NCBI RefSeq assembly: GCF_003600155.1
Contig: NZ_QWLD01000056.1
Location: forward strand, 62,001 to 126,000
From: Nesterenkonia muleiensis
Lineage (GTDB): Bacteria; Actinomycetota; Actinomycetes; Actinomycetales; Micrococcaceae
Direction of reading: 5' to 3'
DNA length: 64,000 nucleotides
Both the position numbers and the translations under genes were made by a program. The notes beneath the pieces were generated by a model. It had not been told where the DNA came from. It saw nothing but the letters and a program-made list of their open reading frames with translations, and did no database searches. How positions within the stretch are numbered: the first letter of the stretch is position 1; every line of letters starts with the position of its first letter. Positions 1-8,592 of the stretch are shown in pieces.

Positions 1-81
1 CTCCAATAAGGCGTCGATCAGCGCTTGTCGTGATCGCCTGACTCTGGGGTCTATCTTGCGCTGGCGGTTGTGGTTGCTCAT
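1..81 (-). CDS. TetR/AcrR-family transcriptional regulator, N-terminus only (cut by window edge)
   Basis: Reading leftward from an ATG at 81, the 27 codons present begin MSNHNRQRKIDPRV and continue with RRSRQALIDALLE. This is the usual opening of a TetR DNA-binding domain (basic stretch, then the first helix 'R..LIDAL..'). The rest of the gene lies outside the window. It is transcribed divergently from the GMC oxidoreductase at 176. A 20-bp palindrome lies between the two starts, the normal arrangement for a TetR repressor that controls itself and its neighbour. The family call rests on a short N-terminus, so it is good but not certain. Confidence 0.7.
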   Translation of the reverse strand, partial: MSNHNRQRKIDPRVRRSRQALIDALLE

Positions 82-128
82 AGGCGCAGAATACAGCCGC
101 CGGGACTAGTCAGTGTGAAGCCGTGCGC

Positions 129-148
129 TACACTTCTTAACAAGTGTA
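129..148. promoter_or_regulatory. Palindromic operator between TetR gene and GMC oxidoreductase gene
   Basis: Perfect inverted repeat TACACTT - CTTAAC - AAGTGTA (7-bp arms, 6-bp spacer). It lies in the 94-bp divergent intergenic region, 27 bp upstream of the GMC start codon. Size and place fit a TetR dimer site. Binding by the neighbouring TetR protein is inferred. The GMC gene has a ribosome-binding site (GCAGGAG) just before its ATG. Confidence 0.6.
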
Positions 149-175
149 AAGTAAAGCCAAGTTCGCAGGAGTGTT

Positions 176-1771
176 ATGAGCAGCCAATGGGACATCATCA
201 TCGTCGGAGCAGGATCTGCGGGAGCCGTGTTGGCCCACCGGCTCAGCGCGGATCCCGACCGTCAGGTGCTCTTGCTGGAATCTGGACCGGATTACCCCGG
301 TGAACAGATCTCACCCTTCTTGCGCAGTCGGACATTGCGCACCGGACTGAGTATGAAGCCTTCCCACGAGATGGAACCCGATTACTACTTCACCGACATC
401 TCCGCTCGGCGCAGGCCCGACAGATCGCCGATGCTCTATGCCCGTGGACGCGGTGCCGGCGGTTCTTCCTCAGTCAACGGTCTGGTTGCCGTGCGGCCGG
501 AGCAGGATGACTGGCTGCGCTGGGAAGAGCTCGGTGCCAGGGGATGGGGACCAGAGCCGATGCAGCGGGCGTTGATCCGCTTGGAGACTGATCTTGACTA
601 TCCAGACAGTCTCCATCACGGCTCCGGTGGCCCCATTCCAATCCATCGGGAAGCGCCGGACGGGTGGGGTGACGTTGACCAGGCTCTCAACATCGCCGCG
701 GAACGGATGGGACACCCATGGTACGACGACTACAACGCCCCTGGAAGCACCGGGCGCAGCCGTTACCCAGCTAATCACACGCGTGAGTTGCGGCGGATCT
801 CCACCAATCATGGCTATCTGGATCCCGTCCGTAGTAGGCCCAATCTCACTATCCGCGGAGACAGCCATGTCCACGCGGTAGAGTTCGACGGCCAGCGGGC
901 GCGCCGAGTACGCCTGAGCGACGGCAGCACCGTATCGGTGGCACTGGACGGGGAGATCATCCTGAGTGCTGGTGCCGCGCTGAGCCCTGCGATCCTGCTA
1001 CGTAGCGGGATCGGGCCCGCTCATGAGCTGGCTCGGCTGCAGATTCCGGTGGTTTCCGACCTTCCGGTGGGTCAGGGGGCCCAAGATCATGCGATCGCGT
1101 TCGTTCAGTTCACTCCTCATCCCGAACGTCATCTGCCCCAAGGTATGCGGCCCACTCACCTCTCCGTACGCTACTCCTCCGGGCTGGTCGGCACCGGACC
1201 CAACGACATGGTGATTCTGTCCACCAACCACAATTACTGGTTCGGCAATGACACCGCCGGGCTGGCTGTGCAGTTGAACCAGGCTACCTCACGGGGAACA
1301 CTATGGCTTCCTGACGCCGGCTCGGGCACCCAGCCGGTTATCGAGCAGCGGTTGCTGACGACATCAGAAGATGTTGTCCGAATGATTGATGGTGTGGCAA
1401 GGGCCGTGGATCTGATGCGTCAGCCCGAGTTCTCCGCACTGCGCACCGGCGAGATCCAAGCCCCGGCCTCTCGATTGGACCTGCTCGGCCAGGTCAAGGA
1501 CGTCATGCACCTATGCTCCACTGCGCGGATGGGCAGCGAGGGTGATCCGTCCGCCGTCGTCGACTCTCACTGCCGGATTCTCGGAGCCGAAGGGCTGCGT
1601 GTGGTGGATGCCTCGATCTTCCCGGAGATTGTCAGTGCCAATATCAACCTAGCCGTCATCGCCGTCGCCGAGCGCGCCGCTGAACTCATGGTTGGTATCC
1701 CTACTCAGACGATGGACAGCCCAGACTCTGGTGGAGTCTTGGCGAAGACTCCACCGGTATCGATCTCATAG
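176..1771 (+). CDS. GMC-family FAD-dependent oxidoreductase (choline dehydrogenase-like)
   Basis: A 531-aa flavoenzyme expected to oxidise an alcohol to an aldehyde or ketone. The FAD-binding Rossmann motif GAGSAG is at residues 11-16, with the ribose-binding acidic residue in LLLESGPD. The segment GRGAGGSSSVNG is the GMC FAD-attachment region, and LSAGAALSPAILLRSGIGP is the second GMC signature. The C-terminal domain has the catalytic pair His445 (HLCSTARM) and Asn489 (SANIN). The start has a GCAGGAG site 5 nt upstream. Its last 67 nt overlap the convergent carboxylesterase gene, and a hairpin lies inside the overlap. The substrate is unknown; context suggests it supplies the ketone for the nearby Baeyer-Villiger enzyme. 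Confidence 0.9.
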   Translation: MSSQWDIIIVGAGSAGAVLAHRLSADPDRQVLLLESGPDYPGEQISPFLRSRTLRTGLSMKPSHEMEPDYYFTDISARRRPDRSPMLYARGRGAGGSSSVNGLVAVRPEQDDWLRWEELGARGWGPEPMQRALIRLETDLDYPDSLHHGSGGPIPIHREAPDGWGDVDQALNIAAERMGHPWYDDYNAPGSTGRSRYPANHTRELRRISTNHGYLDPVRSRPNLTIRGDSHVHAVEFDGQRARRVRLSDGSTVSVALDGEIILSAGAALSPAILLRSGIGPAHELARLQIPVVSDLPVGQGAQDHAIAFVQFTPHPERHLPQGMRPTHLSVRYSSGLVGTGPNDMVILSTNHNYWFGNDTAGLAVQLNQATSRGTLWLPDAGSGTQPVIEQRLLTTSEDVVRMIDGVARAVDLMRQPEFSALRTGEIQAPASRLDLLGQVKDVMHLCSTARMGSEGDPSAVVDSHCRILGAEGLRVVDASIFPEIVSANINLAVIAVAERAAELMVGIPTQTMDSPDSGGVLAKTPPVSIS

Positions 1772-3090
1772 CGCAGCGGGGCAGCGGCGTCGAAGGGCTT
1801 GACGGGGGGAGAGGCCGCGGAGACGCTAGGCTCACCGGAGACCGCGAAGCCTACGAACATCTGCTCCATCTGCGCAGCCAGCTGCTGAAACTCAGTTGCG
1901 GGCAGATGCCGCAGCATGGGGGCGTCGTGCCAGGTCTCCGCAGTGCCGAAGAGGAAGGGGAGCGGATAGCAGTGCGGGCTGAACGCTCCGGGCAACGGTG
2001 ACTGCGCAGACAGGCCGAGCACATAGACCGGCATCTGCGAGCTGGCTGCTGCGGCGAGTTCCAGCTGAGCGGTGTGGAACTGGTGCAGTGTCATCGCCTC
2101 GATCACCTGCTGCTTAGGCGTGGCCCCTGGCCGCTTGTCCAGGATCAGCCGGCCGGCCCGCGCCGCCTCGGTGAATCGGTTCGTCAGGAACCCCGCCACA
2201 CTCTCGGAGCTGAAGGCCTCCTCCGGCGCTGAGTAGAGGAAGGCCGCTGCCTCTTCGGAGGTGGTCAGCAGCAGCAGACTCTCAGCCCGCAGCCCGGCGG
2301 CTGTCTCGGAGAAGCGGTGCAGATTGGGCGGTACACAACCCCCGGAGGCCGGCATCAGCGGCATCCCACGGCCGGCCCAGCGGCGCACCATACGCCCCTG
2401 GACCTCCAGCAGCTCCTCTGCTGAGGCGGTGGCTAAGCGTGACTCGCCGCCGAGCTCTGCACAGAACCAGCTGCGCCGCTCGGCATAGGCCTCAGGGCTG
2501 AGCGGGTTCTCCCGCGGCAGACTCACCAGCGCCAGGCGTCGGTAAAGCCCTGAGGTCTCGGGAAGGATTGCCGCCGCATAGGCGTACCAGGCGCCGGCAG
2601 AGTCCCCTGCCAGGGTAATGTTCTCCGGGTCGCCGCCGAAGGATCCAATATGCTGACGCACCCAGCGCAGCGCGCACAGCACATCCCGCAGCCCACGTTG
2701 TGACTCCTGTGGCTGACCGGTAGGCCCCAGGTGTCCCCAGACCCCTACCCGGTAGGTCACTGTGACCAGCACTGCTTCCGATCTCTGGAGCCAGGCCGGT
2801 GCGCTGAACCAGCGGGTGTTGCCGCCGCCGGAGAGAAATCCTCCGCCGGGCAGGAAAACGATCACCGGTGCGTCTGCGGCACCATCAGGCGTTTGCACCC
2901 GAACTTGGAAGGCGTCCTCAGTTTGGGAAAGCTCTGAGTTGGCGGAGCCGAGCAGCGCGTTGAGCGCCCCAGGACGCTGCGGGAAGGCCGCGGGCTGGTC
3001 CGGGACCAGCTGTTCCAGAGGGCCTTCGGCCTCGGCAAAACGGTCGGCGGGATCCGCCAGCCGGGCATACCGGAAGCATCGATCACTCAC
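1705..3090 (-). CDS. Type-B carboxylesterase (alpha/beta hydrolase)
   Basis: A 461-aa serine esterase. The oxyanion-hole motif GGGF is at residues 82-85 and the nucleophile Ser164 lies in AGDSAGAW. The C-terminal segment SPHCYPLPFLFG matches the family's HG.DLPF.FG region and supplies the histidine. The start is a GTG whose GTGA overlaps the stop codon of the upstream monooxygenase gene, so translation is probably coupled. The order monooxygenase-esterase fits a step in which the ester made by the Baeyer-Villiger enzyme is hydrolysed. It is somewhat shorter than typical type-B esterases (about 500 aa). The 3' end overlaps the GMC gene. Confidence 0.88.
   Translation of the reverse strand: MSDRCFRYARLADPADRFAEAEGPLEQLVPDQPAAFPQRPGALNALLGSANSELSQTEDAFQVRVQTPDGAADAPVIVFLPGGGFLSGGGNTRWFSAPAWLQRSEAVLVTVTYRVGVWGHLGPTGQPQESQRGLRDVLCALRWVRQHIGSFGGDPENITLAGDSAGAWYAYAAAILPETSGLYRRLALVSLPRENPLSPEAYAERRSWFCAELGGESRLATASAEELLEVQGRMVRRWAGRGMPLMPASGGCVPPNLHRFSETAAGLRAESLLLLTTSEEAAAFLYSAPEEAFSSESVAGFLTNRFTEAARAGRLILDKRPGATPKQQVIEAMTLHQFHTAQLELAAAASSQMPVYVLGLSAQSPLPGAFSPHCYPLPFLFGTAETWHDAPMLRHLPATEFQQLAAQMEQMFVGFAVSGEPSVSAASPPVKPFDAAAPLRYEIDTGGVFAKTPPESGLSIV
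1730..1755. terminator. Bidirectional hairpin inside the overlapping 3' ends of two convergent genes
   Basis: GGTGGAGTCTT (1730-1740), loop GGCG, AAGACTCCACC (1745-1755): an 11-bp perfect stem with a 4-nt loop. It is inside both reading frames: the GMC oxidoreductase stops at 1771 on the plus strand and the carboxylesterase stops at 1705 on the minus strand. Neither side has a long T run, so it may act as a weak terminator or as a 3'-end stabiliser for both transcripts. Confidence 0.6.
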
Positions 3091-5081
3091 GTGAGAAACT
3101 CATAGTCGTCCTCGATGATGCCCTCGGTGATTCGCCAGTACTCCGTGGTACGGAATGGCCAGACTTGGGAGACCCGGCCAAAACGGTTCTGATACCAGGT
3201 GTTCACATACGGCTGGCCCCAGGTCATCTGACGGTTCTCCGCATCCACCCATTCGCAGAACCGATCCAGCGCCTGCTGAGTGAGGTCCAGTGCTTTGGCA
3301 TCGCGCTTCAGCAGCTGATGGATGGCCTCTACTGCGTATTCGGCGGCGCGCTCGATCATAAAGTGTAGGCCTCCCGCCACCACGCCGCCGGTGTTCGGGC
3401 CCAGCAGCATGAACAGATTGGGAAAGTTGGGCACAGTGATCCCGGCGAAGGCCTTGGCATCTCCGCCCCAATAATCGTGGATCTCTAGCCCACCGCGGCC
3501 GACCACCTTAATGGGGTCCAGGTAGTCGGAGGGCCGGAAGCCTGTGGCGTAGATGACCACATCGACGTCGAGAGTCTCCCCGCCACCGGTGACCAATCCG
3601 TGCGGGACGAAACTGCTCAGGCCCTCGGTGACCACCCGGGTGCGCGGACTGCGAAGCGCCTTGGCCCATACACCGTTATCGCGCAGCAAGCGCTTGGCTG
3701 AGGGTGGATAGGTCGGCACGGCCACCTTCAGCAGATCCTCCCGTCCTTCGTACTGCTCCTGATAGCGGGCGATGATCTCCTGGCGGAACTCCTCATTGGC
3801 TGCGGAGACACTGTGTGGGGCGCCCTCCCAACCCTCTTCGGCTCGAGCAATGTGGATGCGGCCGTCGATTCCTCCGGTGGTGACCCACAGCCGAAACCAG
3901 TGCCCGTAGTGCGGCACTTTGCGGTGCAGCCAGTCGGCGGCTGGACTCATCGGCTCGTGATAGGTCGGTGCCGGCAGCATCCACGGAGCGCTGCGCTGGA
4001 AGACGTAGAGCTTGTCCACTTTCTCCGCGATCGCCGGAACGATCTGGTAGGCGCTGGCCCCGGTGCCGATAACCGCCACCTTCTTGCCCTCCAGGGGAAC
4101 GGAGTGATCCCACTCCTGGGAGTGCATCTGGGCGCCCTGAAAGCTCTCCTGCCCCTCCCAGCTGGGGATATGGGGATTGTCCAACTGACCCACACCCATG
4201 ATCACCGCATTGAACCGGCGGGTCTGTTCTCCCTCGGCGGTGGCGGTGGTGGCAGTCCAGGTACCAGTCTCCTCGTCGAAGACGGCGCGCACCAGCCGGG
4301 TGTTCAGCTCAATGGACTCATCGGTGAAGCCGGCGTGCTCAGCCACGGTCTCCAGATAGTCCAGGACCTCCTCACCCTTGGCGAACTGATGCGGCCAGTC
4401 GGTGCGCTGGGCGAAGGAGAAGCTGTAGCCGTAGGTCGGGGTGTCTAACCGCACCCCTGGATAATGGTTCTTCCACCAGGTGCCACCGAGGCGGTGTGAC
4501 GCCTCGATCCAGGTAAACGGCAGCCCGGCCTCCTTCAGCCGCCAGGCTGCGGCCAGCCCGGAGATTCCGGCTCCGACCACCAGTGTCTCGAAGGGTTTCT
4601 CCCCGGCGTAGTCCTCATAACTCCAGCGTGGAGAGCCGTTCTTGTCCGGTGCCAAATCCAGTTCATGTTTGAGCTGCCCCGCCCAGGAAGGGTCGCGCGT
4701 GCGCCCGTCAGTGAACCAGTCGAGAATCTCATCCACCAGATCTTGGGGGAGGACATCGACACGGTCGATCCGCTCATCACGAAGGCGTTTCAGCGCCTGC
4801 AGGGCCACCTCTGCGGCCTTCTCCTGCTGAGTGTCATCCATTCCGCCGTGGGGTTTGAGGTAGGCGCCCATCGGCGGCAGCGGGGGCCGGAGTTCGTCGC
4901 TGAGAATCGATGAGTCCTGCAGCGCCGCAGCCAGCGAGGCCAGCAGGACCGGCAGCTCAGAAGAGGTGATGATCTCGTGCAGCTCAGTGTCGGTCTCGGT
5001 GATCGGTTCGTACTGGTCGATCCAATAGAGGTCCCCATTCACTGACTCGGTGGTGGGATGGGTTTGCTGGGTCACACTCAT
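3087..5081 (-). CDS. Long-form Baeyer-Villiger monooxygenase (4-hydroxyacetophenone monooxygenase-like)
   Basis: A 664-aa NADPH- and FAD-dependent enzyme that inserts oxygen next to a ketone carbonyl to give an ester or lactone. It shows two Rossmann motifs (GAGISG at 170-175, GTGASA at 339-344) with the Baeyer-Villiger fingerprint FxGxxxHxxxWD at 314-325 between them. An N-terminal extension of about 165 residues before the first FAD motif is typical of the 4-hydroxyacetophenone monooxygenase (HAPMO) type. The ATG at 5081 overlaps the upstream stop as ATGA. The same frame stays open upstream, but that part is only a shadow of the preceding gene. It overlaps the downstream carboxylesterase as GTGA. 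The real substrate is unknown. Confidence 0.9.
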   Translation of the reverse strand: MSVTQQTHPTTESVNGDLYWIDQYEPITETDTELHEIITSSELPVLLASLAAALQDSSILSDELRPPLPPMGAYLKPHGGMDDTQQEKAAEVALQALKRLRDERIDRVDVLPQDLVDEILDWFTDGRTRDPSWAGQLKHELDLAPDKNGSPRWSYEDYAGEKPFETLVVGAGISGLAAAWRLKEAGLPFTWIEASHRLGGTWWKNHYPGVRLDTPTYGYSFSFAQRTDWPHQFAKGEEVLDYLETVAEHAGFTDESIELNTRLVRAVFDEETGTWTATTATAEGEQTRRFNAVIMGVGQLDNPHIPSWEGQESFQGAQMHSQEWDHSVPLEGKKVAVIGTGASAYQIVPAIAEKVDKLYVFQRSAPWMLPAPTYHEPMSPAADWLHRKVPHYGHWFRLWVTTGGIDGRIHIARAEEGWEGAPHSVSAANEEFRQEIIARYQEQYEGREDLLKVAVPTYPPSAKRLLRDNGVWAKALRSPRTRVVTEGLSSFVPHGLVTGGGETLDVDVVIYATGFRPSDYLDPIKVVGRGGLEIHDYWGGDAKAFAGITVPNFPNLFMLLGPNTGGVVAGGLHFMIERAAEYAVEAIHQLLKRDAKALDLTQQALDRFCEWVDAENRQMTWGQPYVNTWYQNRFGRVSQVWPFRTTEYWRITEGIIEDDYEFLT

Positions 5082-6769
5082 GGGTGCCCTCCTGGCGTGG
5101 TCGGTTCCGCCGAACCGCTGCGGCGGTTGTCTGTGCGTCGGGCGTGCGGGTCGATGAACTCGGTGAGCTGTTCTGCGACGGTGAGTTCGTGCTGGGAGTC
5201 GAAAACGGCGGCCACATACCTGTCGGGCCGTATGAGGATGTGCAGGCCGCCGTCGGCTCCGGCGGGTACTAGCAGCGGCTCTTGCTCGGTGAGGACCAAC
5301 TGAGAGCCGGGGCATGCGGCAGCGGTGCTGCCGGCTGGGAGCAGCTGAAGGCGCACCGCACCCAGGGCATCCCAGTACTCCTCGGCGGTGCCGTTGGCCG
5401 GATGGTCGGTGCTCGCTGGAGAGCCCAATGTGACCAGCGCCCACCGAGGACCCACGAAACTGTCCAATCCGCCGGTGCGTCCGGCGGCATCGCTGACCTG
5501 CGGCTGACCCACCGGTTGGCCGACTACGGCTGCCTTGAGGTCATAAGAGGGGAGTCCCGGCTTCCCCACCCCAGGAGTCAGGGCCAGCCCGGTGGAAACA
5601 TCAGGGGGAGCGATGAAACGCATATTGGCCAGGTAGTCGTGGACTGGAGGCAGCAAGCTGATACCGCGGATAGCCGCGTCTCGTAGTCGGGTGGTGACTC
5701 TGCCGGTGGACATGACAACTCTGCCGATTCGCTGGGAGACCGCAATCATCTTCTCTGCATGGCCCCGGCGCTCGGCCTGGTAGCTGTCCAGCAGTTGCTC
5801 CGAGGCGGCCCCGCGCAGCGCCTCCAAAAGCTTCCAGCTCAAATTGGTGGCATCGCGGATCCCTGCGTTGAGGCCCTGACCGGCGAATGGCGGCATGAGG
5901 TGGGCAGCATCGCCGATCAGAAAGATGCGGCCGCGTCGGTAGGACTCGGCTATCCGCTGGTGAGCCACATAGACCGAGGCGCGCCGAACGTCCTGCGGGT
6001 CCAGGCGCTGGCGGAAGGGCCGCACGAGCTCGGCGATGGCCCCTGGGGTGGTCATGGCATCGGGATCCTCACCGTCGAAGAGCATGAATTCGATGCGCAG
6101 CCGGCCCTTGACCCCGGGAACCAGCACATAGGGACGAATCCCGTCGCAGTGGAACTCTGCGAAAGGGCCGCGACCGTGCTTTTCGCCCAGCAGATCGATC
6201 ACGATCCAGCGCTGCGGCTGGGTGGTGCCCACCAGCTCGATCCCTGCTGCTCGGCGGATGAAGCTGCGGCCGCCGTCTGCGCCGATCAGCCACTGGGCCG
6301 CAATGCGGACGTCGCCATCTGCTCCGCTCACCTGGGCGCTCACCCCGTGGTCGTCCTGTTCCACAGCGGTCACCTCAGTGCTGGTGAGGAACCGCAGAGT
6401 GGAATGCTCCACTGCCCGGCGGAAGAGCAGGTTCTCTAGGATGGGTTGGTCGAACTGGCTTTTGGCAGGATGTCCGCTGCGGGAGGGAACCGGCTTGGCT
6501 TCGGCCAGCAGCCGTTCGTTGCGCCCAAAGTACCTGCTGCCGGTGTCCAGCAGTGATTCGGCCTTCAGCGCATCGGCCACCCCTAAAGTGTCGAAGGTGC
6601 GCAGCGACTCGTCCTGCAGGCTGATCGCCCGAGGCTCGTCACCGGGTTCGTTGCGCCGCTCCACCAGTACGACGTCGGCCCCGGCGTCTGCCATCAGCAG
6701 AGCGGCTGTCATGCCCACGGGGCCAGCGCCGACCACCAGCACCTCACAGTTGAGCTGTGACTCAATCAT
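5078..6769 (-). CDS. FAD-dependent aromatic hydroxylase (PheA/TfdB/MhpA-like, FAD_binding_3)
   Basis: A 563-aa single-component flavoprotein hydroxylase. GAGPVG (14-19) binds the FAD ADP part, ADGGRS (164-169) is the family's DG motif, and GDAAHLMPP (286-294) contacts the flavin ribityl chain. The C-terminal region after about residue 390 is the thioredoxin-like domain of phenol-hydroxylase-type enzymes. Sequence style is closest to MhpA/phenol hydroxylases, so ring hydroxylation of a phenol is likely. I chose ATG 6769, preceded by GAGGAG at good spacing, over the TTG at 6775. It lies 39 bp after the FAH-type gene and overlaps the Baeyer-Villiger gene as ATGA. Confidence 0.88.
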   Translation of the reverse strand: MIESQLNCEVLVVGAGPVGMTAALLMADAGADVVLVERRNEPGDEPRAISLQDESLRTFDTLGVADALKAESLLDTGSRYFGRNERLLAEAKPVPSRSGHPAKSQFDQPILENLLFRRAVEHSTLRFLTSTEVTAVEQDDHGVSAQVSGADGDVRIAAQWLIGADGGRSFIRRAAGIELVGTTQPQRWIVIDLLGEKHGRGPFAEFHCDGIRPYVLVPGVKGRLRIEFMLFDGEDPDAMTTPGAIAELVRPFRQRLDPQDVRRASVYVAHQRIAESYRRGRIFLIGDAAHLMPPFAGQGLNAGIRDATNLSWKLLEALRGAASEQLLDSYQAERRGHAEKMIAVSQRIGRVVMSTGRVTTRLRDAAIRGISLLPPVHDYLANMRFIAPPDVSTGLALTPGVGKPGLPSYDLKAAVVGQPVGQPQVSDAAGRTGGLDSFVGPRWALVTLGSPASTDHPANGTAEEYWDALGAVRLQLLPAGSTAAACPGSQLVLTEQEPLLVPAGADGGLHILIRPDRYVAAVFDSQHELTVAEQLTEFIDPHARRTDNRRSGSAEPTTPGGHP

Positions 6770-6808
6770 CGCCAACTCTCCTCTCAGGACTGTTTTGAGT
6801 CCCGCCGC

Positions 6809-7651
6809 TCAGTCACTTATGCGATTGGTGAGTGTGCCGAGTCCGGTGATCTCTACCTCCACCAGATCGCCCGGGGCGAGAAAGGTGGGGGGATCCATGA
6901 ACAGGCCCACACCGCCGGGAGTGCCGGTGACGATCACATCGCCGGGTTCTAGCGGGGTGAAGGTGGAGACGTACTCAATGAGAGCGGGGATGTCGAACAG
7001 CAGGTCAGAGATGTCGGCGTGTTGGCGAACTTCGCCGTTGACCCGGGTCTCCAGGGTCAACGAGGTGACATCCTCAATATCCTCGGCCGGTGTGTAATAG
7101 GGGCCGAAAGGACCGGAGGACGGGAAGTTCTTGCCGGGGATCCACTGGCCGGTGTGGCGCTGCCAGTCGCGGGCCGAAAGGTCGTTGAAGGGTGCGTATC
7201 CAGCCACATGGTCGAAAGCGCTCTGCGCGGAGACCTTCCAGGCCCGGGTGCCGATCACCAGGGCGAGTTCGCCCTCATAGTCGTACTTTTCCGACTCTGC
7301 GGGGAGCGGTGCCTCGGCGCCGTGCGGCCACAGGGTGTCGGAGAAGCGGGAGAAGACAGTTGGGTAGGCGACATCGGGCCGGCCGGTCTCTTCCTTATGG
7401 GCCCGGTAGTTCACACCGATGCAGATGATCTTTCCCGGGTTCTCCAGCACCGTCAGGAACTCGGTGCCGTCCACTGGCTGGCTGGGAGCTTGCGAGACAG
7501 GGCCGATCCCGCTGAGCAGACCACCGACGATGGCGTCTTTCAGCGAGGCTGCGATGTTCAGGCCCGAAGGTCCGAGGTCGTAGAGCGTACCGCGGTCCTC
7601 TGCTCCCCATGTGGACTGACCAGCGCTGTTCCTGTAACTCGCGTAACGCAT
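6809..7651 (-). CDS. Fumarylacetoacetate hydrolase (FAH) family protein
   Basis: A 280-aa protein of the FAH/2-hydroxyhepta-2,4-diene-1,7-dioate isomerase family, which cleaves C-C bonds or isomerises or decarboxylates ring-fission products. Family features are YRAHKEETG, the metal-binding acidic cluster in YDYEGELALVIG, the NDLSARDWQ segment and the C-terminal TGTPGGVG loop. It is first in a four-gene minus-strand operon with hydroxylase, Baeyer-Villiger enzyme and esterase. A GGAGGAG site precedes the ATG. The role as hydrolase of a meta-cleavage or related product is inferred from the extradiol-type dioxygenase across the divergent promoter region. Confidence 0.88.
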   Translation of the reverse strand: MRYASYRNSAGQSTWGAEDRGTLYDLGPSGLNIAASLKDAIVGGLLSGIGPVSQAPSQPVDGTEFLTVLENPGKIICIGVNYRAHKEETGRPDVAYPTVFSRFSDTLWPHGAEAPLPAESEKYDYEGELALVIGTRAWKVSAQSAFDHVAGYAPFNDLSARDWQRHTGQWIPGKNFPSSGPFGPYYTPAEDIEDVTSLTLETRVNGEVRQHADISDLLFDIPALIEYVSTFTPLEPGDVIVTGTPGGVGLFMDPPTFLAPGDLVEVEITGLGTLTNRISD

Positions 7652-7678
7652 TGAAGCTCCTCCCCGATGTGAGACAAG

Positions 7679-7692
7679 GTGACTGGTGTCAC
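7679..7692. promoter_or_regulatory. Candidate operator GTGAC-N4-GTCAC upstream of the FAH operon
   Basis: Inverted repeat GTGAC TGGT GTCAC lies 28 bp upstream of the FAH gene start, in the 163-bp region shared with the divergent GntR/FCD gene. The same arms with the same spacing occur at 13141-13154 upstream of the ABC transporter SBP gene. The rest of this region is AT-rich (7730-7780) and includes ATGCATTATTTATG, a likely promoter zone. Regulation by the FCD protein is inferred. Confidence 0.45.
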
Positions 7693-7814
7693 TTCTGAAA
7701 GTTCAACATATCTCAGGATTCTGCACAGGTCAACAAGAAATGCATTATTTATGATTTTTCACTTCAGCGCCAGTGTGAGCAACTATCGATTGTTCCGTCT
7801 GTATACTCTGAGCC

Positions 7815-8501
7815 ATGGCGAGACGCGGAAAGTCGCAGACTCTCAGCACAGATGTGCGGGATAAGTTGCGGCAGGACATATTGGACGGATGTTGGTCGCC
7901 CGGCGAGAAGCTGCAATTGGTGGGGCTTTCCGACCGATATGGCACCAGCAGCACCGTGATCCGTGAAGCCTTGACGAGGCTCTCGGGAGAGCGGCTGGTA
8001 GAGCTGAAGCCTAACCGCGGGTTCTTCGTCCCGGGACTCTCGTTGGAACAGCTTAAGGATTTCAACGAACTGCGCTGCCTTTCCGAGGAGTTTGGAATCA
8101 GGCTGGCGATTGAGCGCGGCGACCTCCAGTGGGAGTCAGAAGTGATCGCTGCCCATCACACGTTAGAGCGCACTCCGCAGTATGCGGAGGAGGGTAGTCA
8201 TAACCTTAATGCGGCCTGGCGCACGGCCCATAAGAACTTCCACGAAAAACTGCTCTCAGCCTGCCAGCTTCCAGTGCTTATGGGTTTGACGTCGAATCTG
8301 GCTGACGAGACGTCCCTCTACCGGCGTTGGGCGGCACCAGGGGTGAAGACTCGGGAGCGGGATATTGCTGCAGAGCATCGGGAGATTCTCGAGGCGGTGC
8401 TCAATCGCGATGCCGAGGCAGCGGGACCGCTCCTGCGAAAGCACTACACCACGTCGATGGAGATGATCCTCACAGTCGGACTGATTGCACCTGATGAGTG
8501 A
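7815..8501 (+). CDS. GntR-family transcriptional regulator with FCD ligand domain
   Basis: A 228-aa regulator. The N-terminal winged helix (residues about 8-75) contains LRQDILDGCWSPGEKL and the recognition segment YGTSSTVIREALTRLSGERLVEL. The C-terminal FCD domain is alpha-helical, with ELRCLSEEFGIRLAI and the later histidine-containing helices (NFHEKL, AEHREILEAV) that usually bind metal and ligand. It is divergent from the FAH operon and precedes the VOC dioxygenase, so it probably controls the catabolic genes. FCD proteins usually respond to carboxylic acids. The ligand here is unknown. Confidence 0.88.
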   Translation: MARRGKSQTLSTDVRDKLRQDILDGCWSPGEKLQLVGLSDRYGTSSTVIREALTRLSGERLVELKPNRGFFVPGLSLEQLKDFNELRCLSEEFGIRLAIERGDLQWESEVIAAHHTLERTPQYAEEGSHNLNAAWRTAHKNFHEKLLSACQLPVLMGLTSNLADETSLYRRWAAPGVKTRERDIAAEHREILEAVLNRDAEAAGPLLRKHYTTSMEMILTVGLIAPDE

Positions 8502-8592
8502 AGCATCGTTCGGCAAAATAGTGCATTATTGGTAACATTTGTACTATCGGGCCCGAGCCCGTGTTTCTCTATCACCGGCGATAGGAGTTTCC

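Noticed and set aside
5082-5444. In-frame 121-codon extension of the Baeyer-Villiger gene
   Set aside because: The extension is Arg/His/Pro rich and overlaps the hydroxylase coding region in another frame. The ATGA overlap at 5078-5081 gives a natural start.
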